NCBI RefSeq assembly: GCF_030408615.1 | Contig: NZ_CP047187.1 | Coordinates: 2,418,001 to 2,482,000 of the forward strand | Direction: 5' to 3' | From: Corynebacterium bovis DSM 20582 = CIP 54.80 | GTDB lineage: Bacteria > Actinomycetota > Actinomycetes > Mycobacteriales > Mycobacteriaceae | Length of the DNA stretch: 64,000 nucleotides | Notes under the pieces: generated by a model | What the model was told of the DNA's origin: nothing | The model's database searches: none | Seen by the model: the letters and a program-made list of their open reading frames with translations, nothing else | Shown here: piece after piece, positions 50,114-58,639 of the stretch | Layout of the letters: every line of letters starts with the position of its first letter | Position numbering within the stretch: position 1 is the stretch's first letter | Position numbers and translations under genes: made by a program

Positions 50114-50782
50114 TCAGTCCGCCTCCACCCGGTCGTCCACCATCCCGACCGCCTGCATGAGCGCGTAGCACGTCGTCGGACCCACGAAGACGAACCCCCT
50201 CCGCCGCAGCTCCGCCGCCATCGCCTCGGACTCCGGGGACGTCGTCGGCACCTCCGACCAGGACCGCGGCCGGACGTGCCGCTCCGGGGTGAAGGACCAC
50301 AGCAGCACCGGCAACCCCGGCCGCACCGCCGCGACCGCCCCGCCGAGCACACCCTCCGCCGGCGACCCGGCCGGCAGCGACCGGAGCCCCGGGTCGTCAC
50401 GCAGCACGACCGTCGCCGCCGCGTTCGTGAACACGGCGTCCATCTTGCGGCCGTTGCGGATGAGCCGGGCGTCCTCCCGGGCCGCCTGCCGCGCCTCCGC
50501 GTCCATGTCCAGGATCAACTCCGGGTGGAACATGTGGAAGACCTCCCGGAACGCCGGCCGTTTCGCGAGGACCGTCGACCAGGACAGCCCCGCCTGGAAG
50601 CCCTCCAGCACCACCCGTTCGAGCAGGCCGTGCTCGGTGACGACGGGACGCCCCCACTCCGTGTCGTAGTACTCCCGGAGGGCCCCGTCCGTCGCCCACG
50701 GGGGCCGGTACCGGCCGTCGTCGCAGAGCACCAGTCCCGTGGCGGTGACCGCCCTGTGGCCGTCGTCGTCGCTGCCGCGCAT
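50114..50782 (-). CDS. tag: DNA-3-methyladenine glycosylase I
   Basis: The 222-residue enzyme removes 3-methyladenine from DNA. Family markers: YYDTEWGRPVVTEHGLLERV, LEGFQAGLSWSTVLAKRPAF, DARLIRNGRKMDAVFTNAAA and a C-terminal RRRGFVFVGPTTCYALMQAV with the adjacent metal/base-binding region. The N-terminal Cys (VLCDDGRYRPPW) and C-terminal Cys are two of the usual zinc ligands. ATG 50782 follows GAGGAGG. A longer frame upstream would translate the 12-bp microsatellite as RQQQ repeats and is unlikely to be used. Confidence 0.93.
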   Translation of the reverse strand: MRGSDDDGHRAVTATGLVLCDDGRYRPPWATDGALREYYDTEWGRPVVTEHGLLERVVLEGFQAGLSWSTVLAKRPAFREVFHMFHPELILDMDAEARQAAREDARLIRNGRKMDAVFTNAAATVVLRDDPGLRSLPAGSPAEGVLGGAVAAVRPGLPVLLWSFTPERHVRPRSWSEVPTTSPESEAMAAELRRRGFVFVGPTTCYALMQAVGMVDDRVEAD

Positions 50783-50804
50783 CGCCGTTCCTCCTCGTCG
50801 TCGC

Positions 50805-50880
50805 TGTCGTTGCTGCTGTCGTTGCTGCTGTCGTTGCTGCTGTCGTTGCTGCTGTCGCTGCTGCTGTCGCTGTCGCTGCC
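50805..50880. repeat. 12-bp microsatellite (GTTGCTGCTGTC)
   Basis: Five to six nearly perfect units in the first ~100 bases upstream of tag, with a slightly changed unit at each end. Copy number could vary by slippage. Confidence 0.9.
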
Positions 50881-51124
50881 GTTGCCGGCGTGAGTGCCGC
50901 TGTCGCCCCGTGCAGGCGGTCCCGTCGTCGTCGACGACCCGGGACCCGCACCCCGGTCCGAGCATAGGAGAACCCCCGCCCGGGAGGACGGGGGTCGGTC
51001 AGCGGCTGTGGACAGCCGGCGGACGGCGCCTCAGGTTGTGGACACCGCGGGGCAGGGCACCGTCACCGGGCGCACCGGCGGCGACCATCCACCACGGGGC
51101 AGCCACCCACCGCGGGGCAGGGCG

Positions 51125-52600
51125 TCACACGTGGTCGGGCTCGTGCACCTCGACCGCGTTCCGGGCGCCGACCATGACGACACCCGCGATGAACACCACC
51201 ACCGCCGCCGTGGAGTACGGCAGCACCGGGCCGGCGGCCTCACCGAGGCTCGTCGCGACGAACGGCGCGATCGCACCGCCGAGCCACCGGACGAAGTTGT
51301 AGCCCGCGGACGCGACCGGCTGCGGGGCGTCGGACACGCTCATCGCCATCTCGGTGTACATCGTGTTGTTCACACCGAGCAGCGCGCCGGAGATGACGAC
51401 GAGCACGATGACGACCGGCCGCGTGTCGTGGAACACCGCCAGGAGCACCAGCAGCACGATGAGGCCCACGAGGGTGACCAGCGTCGTGTTCACCGTCCCC
51501 AACCGGTTCTGGATGATCGGGGCGACGACGACCGAGAACAGCGCCAGGGCCACACCCCAGCCGAAGAACACCGCGCCGATGCCGTACGGGCCGAAGCCCA
51601 GGATGAACGGGGTGAACGCGAGGATCGTGAAGAAGCCGAAGTTGTAGAACAGCGCACTGAGCGACACCCCGAACAGGCCCGGGTGGGTCAGGGCGCGCAG
51701 CGGGTCGATGACGGACGTCGGCTTGTCGGGCTTCGGGATCGTCGGCAGCTTCACGAGCAGCACGACGAACGCGACGAACATCAGCACACCCACACCGAAG
51801 AACGGTGCGCGCCAGTGGATCCCGCCGAGCAGGGCCCCGACCAGCGGGCCGACCGCCATGCCGAGCCCGAGGGCGGCCTCGTAGACGATGATCGCGACGG
51901 CGCGGCCACCCGAGGCCACGGCGACGATCACGGCGAGGGACGTCGCCACGAACAGCGAGTTACCCACACCCCAGCCGGCGCGGAACCCGACCAGCTGCGA
52001 CACCGACGGCGACAGGCCGGACAACGCCGCGAAGATCACGATGACGGCCAGGCCGAGCAGCAGCGTCTTCTTCGCGCCGATGCGGGAGCTGATCGCGCCG
52101 GTGACGAGCATCATCACGGCGGTCACGAGGAAGTAGCTGGTGAACAGGAGCGAGACCTGGGAGGACGTCGCGTCGAGGTTCGTCGCGATCGCCGGGAGGA
52201 TCGGGTCGACGAGCCCGATGCCCATGAAGGCGAACACCGCGGCCGCGGCGGTCACCCACACGGCGAGGGGCTGTCTGCGCACGTCGGCTCGCTCGTCGAC
52301 GACGGTCTCCTCGATCGTCGCCTCCACGCTCTCCTCCCAGTCCGCGAGGCTCTCCTCGTGCGGGTGGAGCGCGTGCGGGTGGTCCTCGTGCGGGTGGGTG
52401 CCGGTGCCGGTCCCGGCGGTGGTCCCGGCGGCGGTGCCGGTGGGGCCGTCACCGTTCGGCGCGTGGTCCGGGTCCCGGTTCACGACGTCGCCTCCACCGG
52501 CCACGCCACCAGGGTGCGCGGCGTCGGCCCGGTGCGCGGCGTGGGCTCCGTCCGCCGGTGTTCCCGGCCGCCCGGATGTCCCTCCAGCTGTCTCACTCAT
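51125..52600 (-). CDS. MFS transporter with His-rich N-terminus
   Basis: The 491-residue protein is a 12-helix major facilitator of the drug exporter (DHA1) type: GIGLVDPILPAIATNL, the loop RIGAKKTLLLGLAVI after helix 2, and GWGVGNSLFVATSLAVIV. The first ~110 residues are polar and unusual: Gly/Ala/Thr-rich with clusters of His (HAAHRADAAHPG, HPHEDHPHALHPHEES), then an acidic helix. This could bind metal, but similarity to metal exporters is not evident. AAAGGA precedes the ATG. The neighbouring MarR gene on the same strand, 287 bases upstream, is the likely regulator. Confidence 0.9.
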   Translation of the reverse strand: MSETAGGTSGRPGTPADGAHAAHRADAAHPGGVAGGGDVVNRDPDHAPNGDGPTGTAAGTTAGTGTGTHPHEDHPHALHPHEESLADWEESVEATIEETVVDERADVRRQPLAVWVTAAAAVFAFMGIGLVDPILPAIATNLDATSSQVSLLFTSYFLVTAVMMLVTGAISSRIGAKKTLLLGLAVIVIFAALSGLSPSVSQLVGFRAGWGVGNSLFVATSLAVIVAVASGGRAVAIIVYEAALGLGMAVGPLVGALLGGIHWRAPFFGVGVLMFVAFVVLLVKLPTIPKPDKPTSVIDPLRALTHPGLFGVSLSALFYNFGFFTILAFTPFILGFGPYGIGAVFFGWGVALALFSVVVAPIIQNRLGTVNTTLVTLVGLIVLLVLLAVFHDTRPVVIVLVVISGALLGVNNTMYTEMAMSVSDAPQPVASAGYNFVRWLGGAIAPFVATSLGEAAGPVLPYSTAAVVVFIAGVVMVGARNAVEVHEPDHV

Positions 52601-52887
52601 GCAGGTCCTTTCGTGTCGGTCATTCCATGTGTTCGTTCCAGCGGAGTCACCGGTCAGGGTGACGTCCGTCGTCCGTTCCGTTCAGTCGTGTCGGTCGTGT
52701 GGGCCACATCCGTCATGTCCGTCATGTGGGGCACGTGCCGGGCGGCACCGCCGGCCGCAGGACGGTGGCCCTGCGGCCGGGCCGGGGAGTCACCCCGGGC
52801 GGCGGTCCGCTGCTGCACCGCAGGTGGTCGTGACCGGGGGCGGGGCCGCGTCCCGGTCGGTCGTGACCGGGGCGGGTTCGGCGCCGG

Positions 52888-53463
52888 TCACCTCCCGATG
52901 ACCCTCCGCGCGAGGGTGTGGAGCACCGGCAACGCCTCGCGCAGCCGCTCCCTCTCCCCGGCGGAGATCCCGCCGAGGAGCCCCGCGAGGAGCTCGTCGC
53001 GCTGGCGGTTGGTCTCGGTCACGGTCTCGCGACCGGCGTCGGTGAGGTCGACGAGCACCGCGCGGGCGTCCTCGGGGTGCGGCAGACGACGGACCAGCCC
53101 GGCGTCGACGAGCTTCGAGATGTGCTGGCTCATCCCCGGCTGACTCACGCCCGCGAGGGTGCACAGCGTGCCCATCCCGCGGGGGGTGTCGAGCAACCAG
53201 TTGAGGATGTTGACCTGCGTCAACGGCAGGTCCGACCCCCGGTCCAGGAGACGCATCATGATGACGGTGTCCCGGACGGTGGCGCGGGCCGTCGCCGCGA
53301 GGTCCAGCACGGCGGGGTCGTGGGCGGCGCCGTCGGCGACAGCCGCCGCGGCGGTCGCCTCGGCGGTGCCGGTGCCGGCGGGCGGGCGTCCCGGGGCGGT
53401 CGCCGCGGTCTCCCGGTCGGCGGCGTCCCCGGCGTCCGCGCCGTTCGTCGTGGTGTCGGCCAT
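52888..53463 (-). CDS. MarR-family transcriptional regulator
   Basis: The 191-residue protein has an Ala/Thr/Gly-rich N-terminal ~55 residues and then a MarR winged helix: LTQVNILNWLLDTPRGMGTL, CTLAGVSQPGMSQHISKLVD (recognition helix), AGLVRRLPHPEDARAVLVDL (wing with Asp-Arg). C-terminal dimer helices follow. The ATG at 53463 has GGAGGTGGGG upstream. It probably represses itself and the MFS exporter downstream; the palindrome at 53515 is the candidate operator. Confidence 0.92.
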   Translation of the reverse strand: MADTTTNGADAGDAADRETAATAPGRPPAGTGTAEATAAAAVADGAAHDPAVLDLAATARATVRDTVIMMRLLDRGSDLPLTQVNILNWLLDTPRGMGTLCTLAGVSQPGMSQHISKLVDAGLVRRLPHPEDARAVLVDLTDAGRETVTETNRQRDELLAGLLGGISAGERERLREALPVLHTLARRVIGR

Positions 53464-53514
53464 CGTCGCCCCACCTCCTGTCCTCTCGTCGTCTGTCACG
53501 TACACCACAATAAA

Positions 53515-53529
53515 CATAAGTCGCTTATG
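53515..53529. promoter_or_regulatory. MarR-type operator palindrome
   Basis: CATAAG-TCG-CTTATG, perfect 6-bp arms, 52 bases upstream of the marR start in the only A/T-rich part of the gap. The remainder of 53464-53821 shows no gene. Confidence 0.65.
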
Positions 53530-53821
53530 ATTCAAGGAAACGCCGGTCACCCCCTGTGTCCTGCACCGATCCGCCACCGGAATGGCGCTTCTGTGTTAGT
53601 CCGCGGCGGCCGTCCGGCGGCTCGCGCACCCCGCGCCCGCGTCCGTCGCGGCGGCCGCTCGGCGTCTCACGCACCCCGCGCCCGCGTCCGTCGCGGCGGC
53701 CGCCGGGGCCGCCCCCGCCACACCCCGCCGCGCCACAGCACGCCCCGGCCCCCGCCCGGGACGCCCGGGCCGCCGGCTCGCGGCGTCGGTCCCCTGCCCC
53801 GGCCACCGCGCGACGCCCCGG

Positions 53822-53827
53822 TACGAT
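53822..53827 (+). promoter_or_regulatory. -10 box of a leaderless promoter
   Basis: TACGAT, 7 bases, then ATG 53835. No Shine-Dalgarno. Confidence 0.5.
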
Positions 53828-53834
53828 CTCCCGC

Positions 53835-54839
53835 ATGGACGACCCCACGCGCATCCCCGCCGTCACCCGGCTGCTCCGCATGGCGTGGGAAGCCCAGCCG
53901 GGACTGACGTTGCCGCAGGTCTTCGGGCTGCTTGAGGCCCGCGGGATCGGGTGGGGCAGCACCGACGGCGAGGTCCGCGCCGCCCTCACCGGACTTCTCG
54001 ACGAGCACCCGTACCAGCTGCGCGGCCACTCCGCCGCGGTCTCCGCCGCGGTCTCCGCCACGGATGTCCCGGCCGCGGCGGCCGCCACGGGCGCCACCGG
54101 TGCCGCGGGCGCCGCAGATGTCCCGCCCACCGGTGCCGCGGCCACCACGGACGGCGCGCTGCGCCCCGGCACGCCCCCGGACGAGCAGCCGGCGCCGCTC
54201 CCGGGGCCGCGCGACACCCCGCTGACCGGCCGGTTTCTCGTGGAGACGGAGCAGCCCGCCCACCGCGTGACCGTCGACCCGTGGCACGTCGGCGTGCGCC
54301 GGACGGTCGCCGGCACGGGCCACCGCGCCACCCACCAGCGCAGCGGCGGCCGCGCCCCCGACGGCACCGCCGCAGGCCACGCCCCCGCCGGCCCGCGCCC
54401 CCGGGGCACCGGCGAGGGGTCGACGCCCGCCCCCACCGCCCCGCCGCAGCCCGTCGCCTGGCGATACCGCAGGATCCGCGCGTGCCGGGCGGGGGAACCG
54501 CTGGTCGTCACGGACGCCGAGGGCATCGACCACCGGCTCGGGCTCGTCGCACGGATCTCCGTCATCGACCACACGGCGACGCCCCTGACCGACCTCACCG
54601 GACTGCGCCGCGACGCCCTCGCCGACCGCACGTTCCTCATCCTGTTCGACGACGGATCCACCGCGCTCGTCGACAGATCACTCTGGGTGTACGAGGTGGG
54701 CCGGCGCGACATCAGCCACCGCCGGCTGCGCTGGCGCCGGCTGAGCAGCGCGGCCGTCGGCGCACCGCTCGTGGTGCAGCAGCAGGGGGCCGCGCCCGCG
54801 ACGCTCGGGACCGTCGCGGAGATCGTCCGCCTGGCCTGA
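53835..54839 (+). CDS. Unknown protein with two conserved-looking ends and an Ala/Thr linker
   Basis: The 334-residue protein has an N-terminal helical part (TRIPAVTRLLRMAWEAQPGL, GLLEARGIGWGSTDGEVRAA) like a small DNA- or protein-binding module. A low-complexity segment (~70-205) follows. The C-terminal part looks like a folded beta-rich domain (RIRACRAGEPLVVTDAEGID, TFLILFDDGSTALVDRSLWV, GRRDISHRRLRWRRL). I do not recognise the family. No signal or membrane segment. Leaderless start with TACGAT 7 bases upstream. Followed by the hairpin and tRNA-Ser on the other strand. Confidence 0.7.
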   Translation: MDDPTRIPAVTRLLRMAWEAQPGLTLPQVFGLLEARGIGWGSTDGEVRAALTGLLDEHPYQLRGHSAAVSAAVSATDVPAAAAATGATGAAGAADVPPTGAAATTDGALRPGTPPDEQPAPLPGPRDTPLTGRFLVETEQPAHRVTVDPWHVGVRRTVAGTGHRATHQRSGGRAPDGTAAGHAPAGPRPRGTGEGSTPAPTAPPQPVAWRYRRIRACRAGEPLVVTDAEGIDHRLGLVARISVIDHTATPLTDLTGLRRDALADRTFLILFDDGSTALVDRSLWVYEVGRRDISHRRLRWRRLSSAAVGAPLVVQQQGAAPATLGTVAEIVRLA

Positions 54840-54953
54840 CCGGGCGGATCGGCGCGGTCGGGGCGGGGTCGGGGCGGGGACGGTGGACCCCGGCGCGGAT
54901 CGAGTCGGGGCCGACGGAGCCCGGCGCGGCCGGACCGCCCCACCGCACGACGC

Positions 54954-54983
54954 AGGCCCCGGATCCGTTCCGATCCGGGGCCT
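54954..54983 (-). terminator. Perfect 12-bp stem hairpin after tRNA-Ser
   Basis: AGGCCCCGGATC, loop of 6, GATCCGGGGCCT, immediately downstream of the tRNA on its strand. No T tract, but a fully paired stem. Confidence 0.75.
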
Positions 54984-54991
54984 GTGCTCCG

Positions 54992-55076
54992 CGGAGGCGG
55001 GGGGATTTGAACCCCCGGACGGTTGCCCGTCGCTGGTTTTCAAGACCAGTGCATTCGGCCGCTCTGCCACGCCTCC
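54992..55076 (-). tRNA. tRNA-Ser (anticodon UGA)
   Basis: The minus strand folds as a class II tRNA: acceptor GGAGGCG/CGCCTCC, D-arm TGGCAGAGCGGCCGAATGCA, anticodon stem-loop CTGGTCTTGAAAACCAG with TGA, variable arm GACGGGCAACCGTC, T-arm GGGGGTTCAAATCCCCC, discriminator G. The variable arm confirms serine. 3' CCA is not encoded. Confidence 0.97.
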
Positions 55077-55236
55077 AGTGCGGCACTGATCCTATCTCAC
55101 GGCCCTGAGCCGGCGGAAACCGCTGGCCCGGGGCGTGACCACCCCGGACCCCACGCGCCCGGACCGCCGCGCCGCGCCCCACGGCAGGCCCCACGCCCCG
55201 CGGACCGCCGCCCCGACAGGCCCCCTCGCCCCCGGT

Positions 55237-55242
55237 TACCCT
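55237..55242 (+). promoter_or_regulatory. -10 box of a leaderless promoter
   Basis: TACCCT, 7 bases, then ATG 55250. No Shine-Dalgarno. Confidence 0.45.
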
Positions 55243-55249
55243 GGGGCCC

Positions 55250-56233
55250 ATGAAGGCGATCATCCAGACAGACACCAGCGACCCGTCCAGTCTGAGCTGG
55301 CAGGACACGCAGACCCCCACCCCCGCGGCCGACGAGGCGCTCGTCCGCGTCCACTACGCCGGCGTCAACCGCGCCGACACGCTCCAGGCGCAGGGCCACT
55401 ACCCGCCCCCGTCCGGCACGACCGACATCATGGGCCTCGAGATCGCCGGCGTCGTCGAGGACCCCAACGGCTGCACGTGGCCCGACGGCCGCCCCGTGGA
55501 GGCCGGCGAGCGCGTCGCCGCCCTGCTGTCCGGCGGCGGGTACGCGCAGTACAGCGTCGTCCCCCAGGGGCAGCTCATCCCCCTCCCGGACGGATACGAC
55601 CTCCGGGAGGCGGCGTCCGTCGTGGAGGTCGCGTGCACCGTGTGGTCGAACATCATGATGACCGCGCACGTCGACGAGGGTGACACCGTCCTCGTCCACG
55701 GCGGCGCGGGCGGCATCGGCCTGTTCGCGGTGCAGACGGCGAAGGCCCTCGGCGCGCGCGTCGCCGTGACCGCCGGCAGCGCGGAGAAGCTGGAGACGTG
55801 CCGGGGGTACGGGGCGGACATCCTCGTCAACTACCGCGAACAGGACTTCGCCGAGGTCATGAAGGACGCCGGCGGGGCGGACGTCATCCTCGACATCATC
55901 GGCGCGAAGTACCTCGCGGGCAATGTCGCGTCGCTCGCCCCGGACGGGCACGTCGTCATCATCGGGATGCAGGGCGGCGTCAAGGGCGAGCTGAACATCG
56001 GCGCGCTGCTGGCGAAGCGCGGCAGCGTGTCCGCGACCGGGCTGCGCTACCGGGACCGGGCGGACAAGGCGCGCATCGTCGCCGCGACCGTGGAGAACGT
56101 GTGGCCGATGCTCGCCGACGGGCGGGTGCGGCACCACATCGACCGCACCGTGCCGGTCAGCGACGTCGCGGAGGCGCACCGGGCGCTGCTCGCCGGGGAG
56201 GTCACCGGCAAGATCGTGCTCGAGGTGGAGTGA
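55250..56233 (+). CDS. NAD(P)H-quinone oxidoreductase (zinc-free MDR family)
   Basis: The 327-residue enzyme is a medium-chain reductase of the Qor/PIG3 type: VRVHYAGVNRADTLQAQGHY, GLEIAGVVEDPNG, GERVAALLSGGGYAQYSVVP, the nucleotide-binding VLVHGGAGGIGLFAVQTAKA and DVILDIIGAKYLAGNVASLA. The zinc-ligand Cys and His of alcohol dehydrogenases are absent. It should reduce quinones or other enones with NADPH. Start fixed by the leaderless -10 box. Monocistronic; the next gene converges on it. Confidence 0.93.
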   Translation: MKAIIQTDTSDPSSLSWQDTQTPTPAADEALVRVHYAGVNRADTLQAQGHYPPPSGTTDIMGLEIAGVVEDPNGCTWPDGRPVEAGERVAALLSGGGYAQYSVVPQGQLIPLPDGYDLREAASVVEVACTVWSNIMMTAHVDEGDTVLVHGGAGGIGLFAVQTAKALGARVAVTAGSAEKLETCRGYGADILVNYREQDFAEVMKDAGGADVILDIIGAKYLAGNVASLAPDGHVVIIGMQGGVKGELNIGALLAKRGSVSATGLRYRDRADKARIVAATVENVWPMLADGRVRHHIDRTVPVSDVAEAHRALLAGEVTGKIVLEVE

Positions 56234-56354
56234 CACCGGGGGGGGACGACGGCGTGAGTGCGGCCGCGCGCGGGAGCGGCGGCCGGCCGGGGGTGCCGCG
56301 CGGGGGCGGTGCCGCGCGGAACCGCGCGCCCGCGCGCCCGGCCCGGTGACGCGA

Positions 56355-57416
56355 CTACGCGGTGGCGTCGACCAGCGGCTTCTCGATGTTGTCCAGGACG
56401 TAGTCCAGGCTCAGCACCGTCTGCCAGCCGAAGGCCTTCTCCAGCTCGCCCTCCAGGTAGACCGCGTGACCGTCCTTGACGGGCGGGAGCTGGCCGAGGA
56501 TCGGGTCGTCGGTGATGCTCGTCTTGTCCTTCTTCGGCGAGTAGGACAGCTGGTCCCACACGAGGACGTCGGCGTCGAGGACGTCGGCCTTCTCCTTCGA
56601 CAGCTTCGCGTAGAAGGCGTCCCCGGCGTCCTTGTCGATCTCGGGCTTCGTCGTGAAGCCGAGCGCCTCGAAGAACTGGCTGCGCGGGTCCTTGGACGCG
56701 AACGCGGAGAGGTTGTCGTCCTCGACCGTCGCGACGGCCACGGTCTTGCCCGCCCACTCCGGGTGCTTGTCCTTGAGGGCGGCCATCTTCGCCTTGACGT
56801 CGTCGACGAGCTTCTTCGCCTCCTTCGGCTTGCCGACGGCCTGGCCGATCTCCTCGGTCGTCACGTCCCAGGGCTGCTGGAAGTCCTTGTAGTCGCCCTT
56901 CTGCACGACGACCGGGGCGATGTCGGACAGGCGCTTGTACAGGCCCTCGTCGCCGGCGACGTCGGAGTACGTGGCGATGATGAGGTCCGGGTTCAGCGCC
57001 GCGACCTTCTCCACGTCGATGGAGTCCCCGGAGAGGATCTCCGGCTTGTCGCCCTGCACCCGGTCGTTCGCCCAGTTGCCCGCGGCCTGGCCCTCGGGGG
57101 CCATGCCGGACCATTCGGTCACGGCGACGGGCGTCACGCCGAGGGCCAGGAGCGCGTCCTGGTCGGTGTAGCCGAGGGAGACGACGCGCTTCGGCGCCTC
57201 CTTGACCTCCGTCGTGCCGAACTTGTGGGTGATGGTCGTGGGGAAGGCCCCGGCCTCGGCCTCGGCGGCGGGGGCGTCGGAGGAGGCCCCGGTGGAGGCG
57301 GCGCTGCTCGTGGTGGAGGTGTCGTTGTCGTTGCCGTTGCCGTCGGAGCAGGCTGCGAGCCCGCCGACGAGCAGCACCGCGGCACCGGTGGCGATGATGG
57401 TCCTCGTGATCGTCAC
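56355..57416 (-). CDS. Fe-siderophore ABC transporter substrate-binding lipoprotein
   Basis: The 353-residue protein has a lipoprotein signal peptide ending in the lipobox GGLAACSDG (Cys ~23), an acidic linker, then the FecB/FepB two-lobe fold: APKRVVSLGYTDQDALLALG, LNPDLIIATYSDVAGDEGLY and DVLVWDQLSYSPKKDKTSIT. It should bind a ferric siderophore outside the membrane; the permease and ATPase genes are not in this window. It starts 17 bases after the formyltransferase gene and probably shares its iron-regulated promoter. Start GTG 57416. Confidence 0.93.
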   Translation of the reverse strand: MTITRTIIATGAAVLLVGGLAACSDGNGNDNDTSTTSSAASTGASSDAPAAEAEAGAFPTTITHKFGTTEVKEAPKRVVSLGYTDQDALLALGVTPVAVTEWSGMAPEGQAAGNWANDRVQGDKPEILSGDSIDVEKVAALNPDLIIATYSDVAGDEGLYKRLSDIAPVVVQKGDYKDFQQPWDVTTEEIGQAVGKPKEAKKLVDDVKAKMAALKDKHPEWAGKTVAVATVEDDNLSAFASKDPRSQFFEALGFTTKPEIDKDAGDAFYAKLSKEKADVLDADVLVWDQLSYSPKKDKTSITDDPILGQLPPVKDGHAVYLEGELEKAFGWQTVLSLDYVLDNIEKPLVDATA

Positions 57417-57433
57417 TGTCTTCAGATCTCCTG

Positions 57434-58390
57434 TCAGATGTCGTTTGTGGCGGTGGGGCGGATGTACCCGCCCCGTGTCCCGAAGAATTCTGTCGCCGGG
57501 ACCTCGGAACCGTCGTCGAGCCGTAAGGTCTCGAGGACGATCGCGGGCGCCGGGGCATTGCGCACCGGCGAGCCGCAGACCACGGCCGCGCCCCCTTCGT
57601 GGGGGATCGTGACCCGGCCCGGCGTTCCGCCGAACCGCCCGCGGCTCACGTGCGCGGACAGCGCCCGGACGCGCTGGCCCCGGAAGTCGAAGTGCGCGTT
57701 CGGGTACGGGTCGGACTGGGCCCGGATGAGGAGTTCAACGTCCTCCGCCGGCGCGGTGAAGTCGATGCGGGACTCGTGGTCGCCCCGCTTGTGGAAGTAC
57801 GTGGCCCGGGTCGGGTCCTGCTCGATGCCGGTGAGGGTGCCGTTCGCGAGCCCCTCGAGGGCGCGGACGATGAGCGGTTCGATGAGGTCGACGGTCTTCT
57901 CGACGAGGGTGGTCGTCGTGTCCGTGGGGCCGACGGGGATCGCCTGCTGGGCGATGACGGGGCCGCCGTCGAGCGTGGCGTCCATGCGGTGGACGGTGAC
58001 GCCGACGTGGCTCTCCCGGTTGAGCAGCGCCCAGAGGATCGGGGAGAAGCCGGCGTAGTGCGGGAGCAGGCCGTCGTGGACGTTGAGCGCGCCGTGCCGG
58101 GGGAGGTCGAAGATCTCCGGGGGCAGCCAGGTGCGCCAGTTGTTGGCGACGATGACCTCCGGGTCGGCCTCGCGGAGCGCGGTGAGCGCGGCGTCGTCTG
58201 CCCGGGCGGTGACGTGGACGGGGATGCCGTTGTCGCGGGCGAGGTCCTCGACGGAGTCACTCCACATCTGCTCGTAAGGGTGGTCGCTCTTCGGGTGGGT
58301 GACGACGAGGACCACCTCATGACCCGCGCCGATGATCGCTGACAGGGTCCGGTGGCCCCAGGTCTGGAATCCGAAGAGTGCAACTCGCAT
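57434..58390 (-). CDS. Formyltransferase, probable N5-hydroxyornithine formyltransferase
   Basis: The 318-residue enzyme has the formyl-tetrahydrofolate transferase fold of methionyl-tRNA formyltransferase: catalytic Asn103 and His105 in GALNVHDGLLPHYAGFSPIL and Asp141 in ATLDGGPVIAQQAIPVG. A C-terminal domain follows. The true fmt gene would be with def; here it is beside a siderophore-binding lipoprotein and an NRPS, behind a DtxR-like box. In coelichelin and rhodochelin clusters such enzymes formylate N5-hydroxyornithine. That is inference from context and from the NRPS code. Confidence 0.85.
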   Translation of the reverse strand: MRVALFGFQTWGHRTLSAIIGAGHEVVLVVTHPKSDHPYEQMWSDSVEDLARDNGIPVHVTARADDAALTALREADPEVIVANNWRTWLPPEIFDLPRHGALNVHDGLLPHYAGFSPILWALLNRESHVGVTVHRMDATLDGGPVIAQQAIPVGPTDTTTTLVEKTVDLIEPLIVRALEGLANGTLTGIEQDPTRATYFHKRGDHESRIDFTAPAEDVELLIRAQSDPYPNAHFDFRGQRVRALSAHVSRGRFGGTPGRVTIPHEGGAAVVCGSPVRNAPAPAIVLETLRLDDGSEVPATEFFGTRGGYIRPTATNDI

Positions 58391-58395
58391 GGCCG

Positions 58396-58414
58396 CAAGA
58401 TTAGCTAAGCCTTA
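58396..58414. promoter_or_regulatory. DtxR-like iron box
   Basis: CAAGATTAGCTAAGCCTTA, immediately upstream of the formyltransferase start. On the minus strand it matches the 19-bp DtxR consensus at about 12 positions, with the central GCTAA core and the GG and TC flanks in place. It should repress the formyltransferase-fecB pair in iron excess; it lies 225 bases from the divergent esterase. Confidence 0.55.
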
Positions 58415-58639
58415 TCAACAGAGTCAATGGCCGGGGTCAGGGGGCGGGCGTGGCACACTCGGTCACCGACGCCGCCGGCCGCGCCGGCGGAGTGTCTCCG
58501 GTGTGCCAGAGGGCGACGACCCGGGACGCCCCGAGGCCGTGACCGGTCACGACGCCGGAACGGGGCCGTCACGCCACCGGAGTGGCACCGGAGTGACACA
58601 CAGGATCAGGACCAGGACGAGGAGACGAGGGGACGCGGG

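Noticed and set aside
49861..50160. GTG frame of 99 codons upstream of gltB
   Set aside because: Second half is Pro/Arg noise and overlaps the end of tag; no Shine-Dalgarno, and the -10-like TATCCT is 17 bases away.
50805..50880. CRISPR or regulatory array
   Set aside because: A simple 12-bp microsatellite without spacers.
50805..50965. Tag with a 61-residue RQQQ-repeat extension
   Set aside because: It arises from reading the microsatellite; GAGGAGG supports the start at 50782.
57434..58390. Housekeeping methionyl-tRNA formyltransferase (fmt)
   Set aside because: No def gene nearby, a DtxR-like promoter box, and siderophore neighbours; kept as a probable siderophore formyltransferase.
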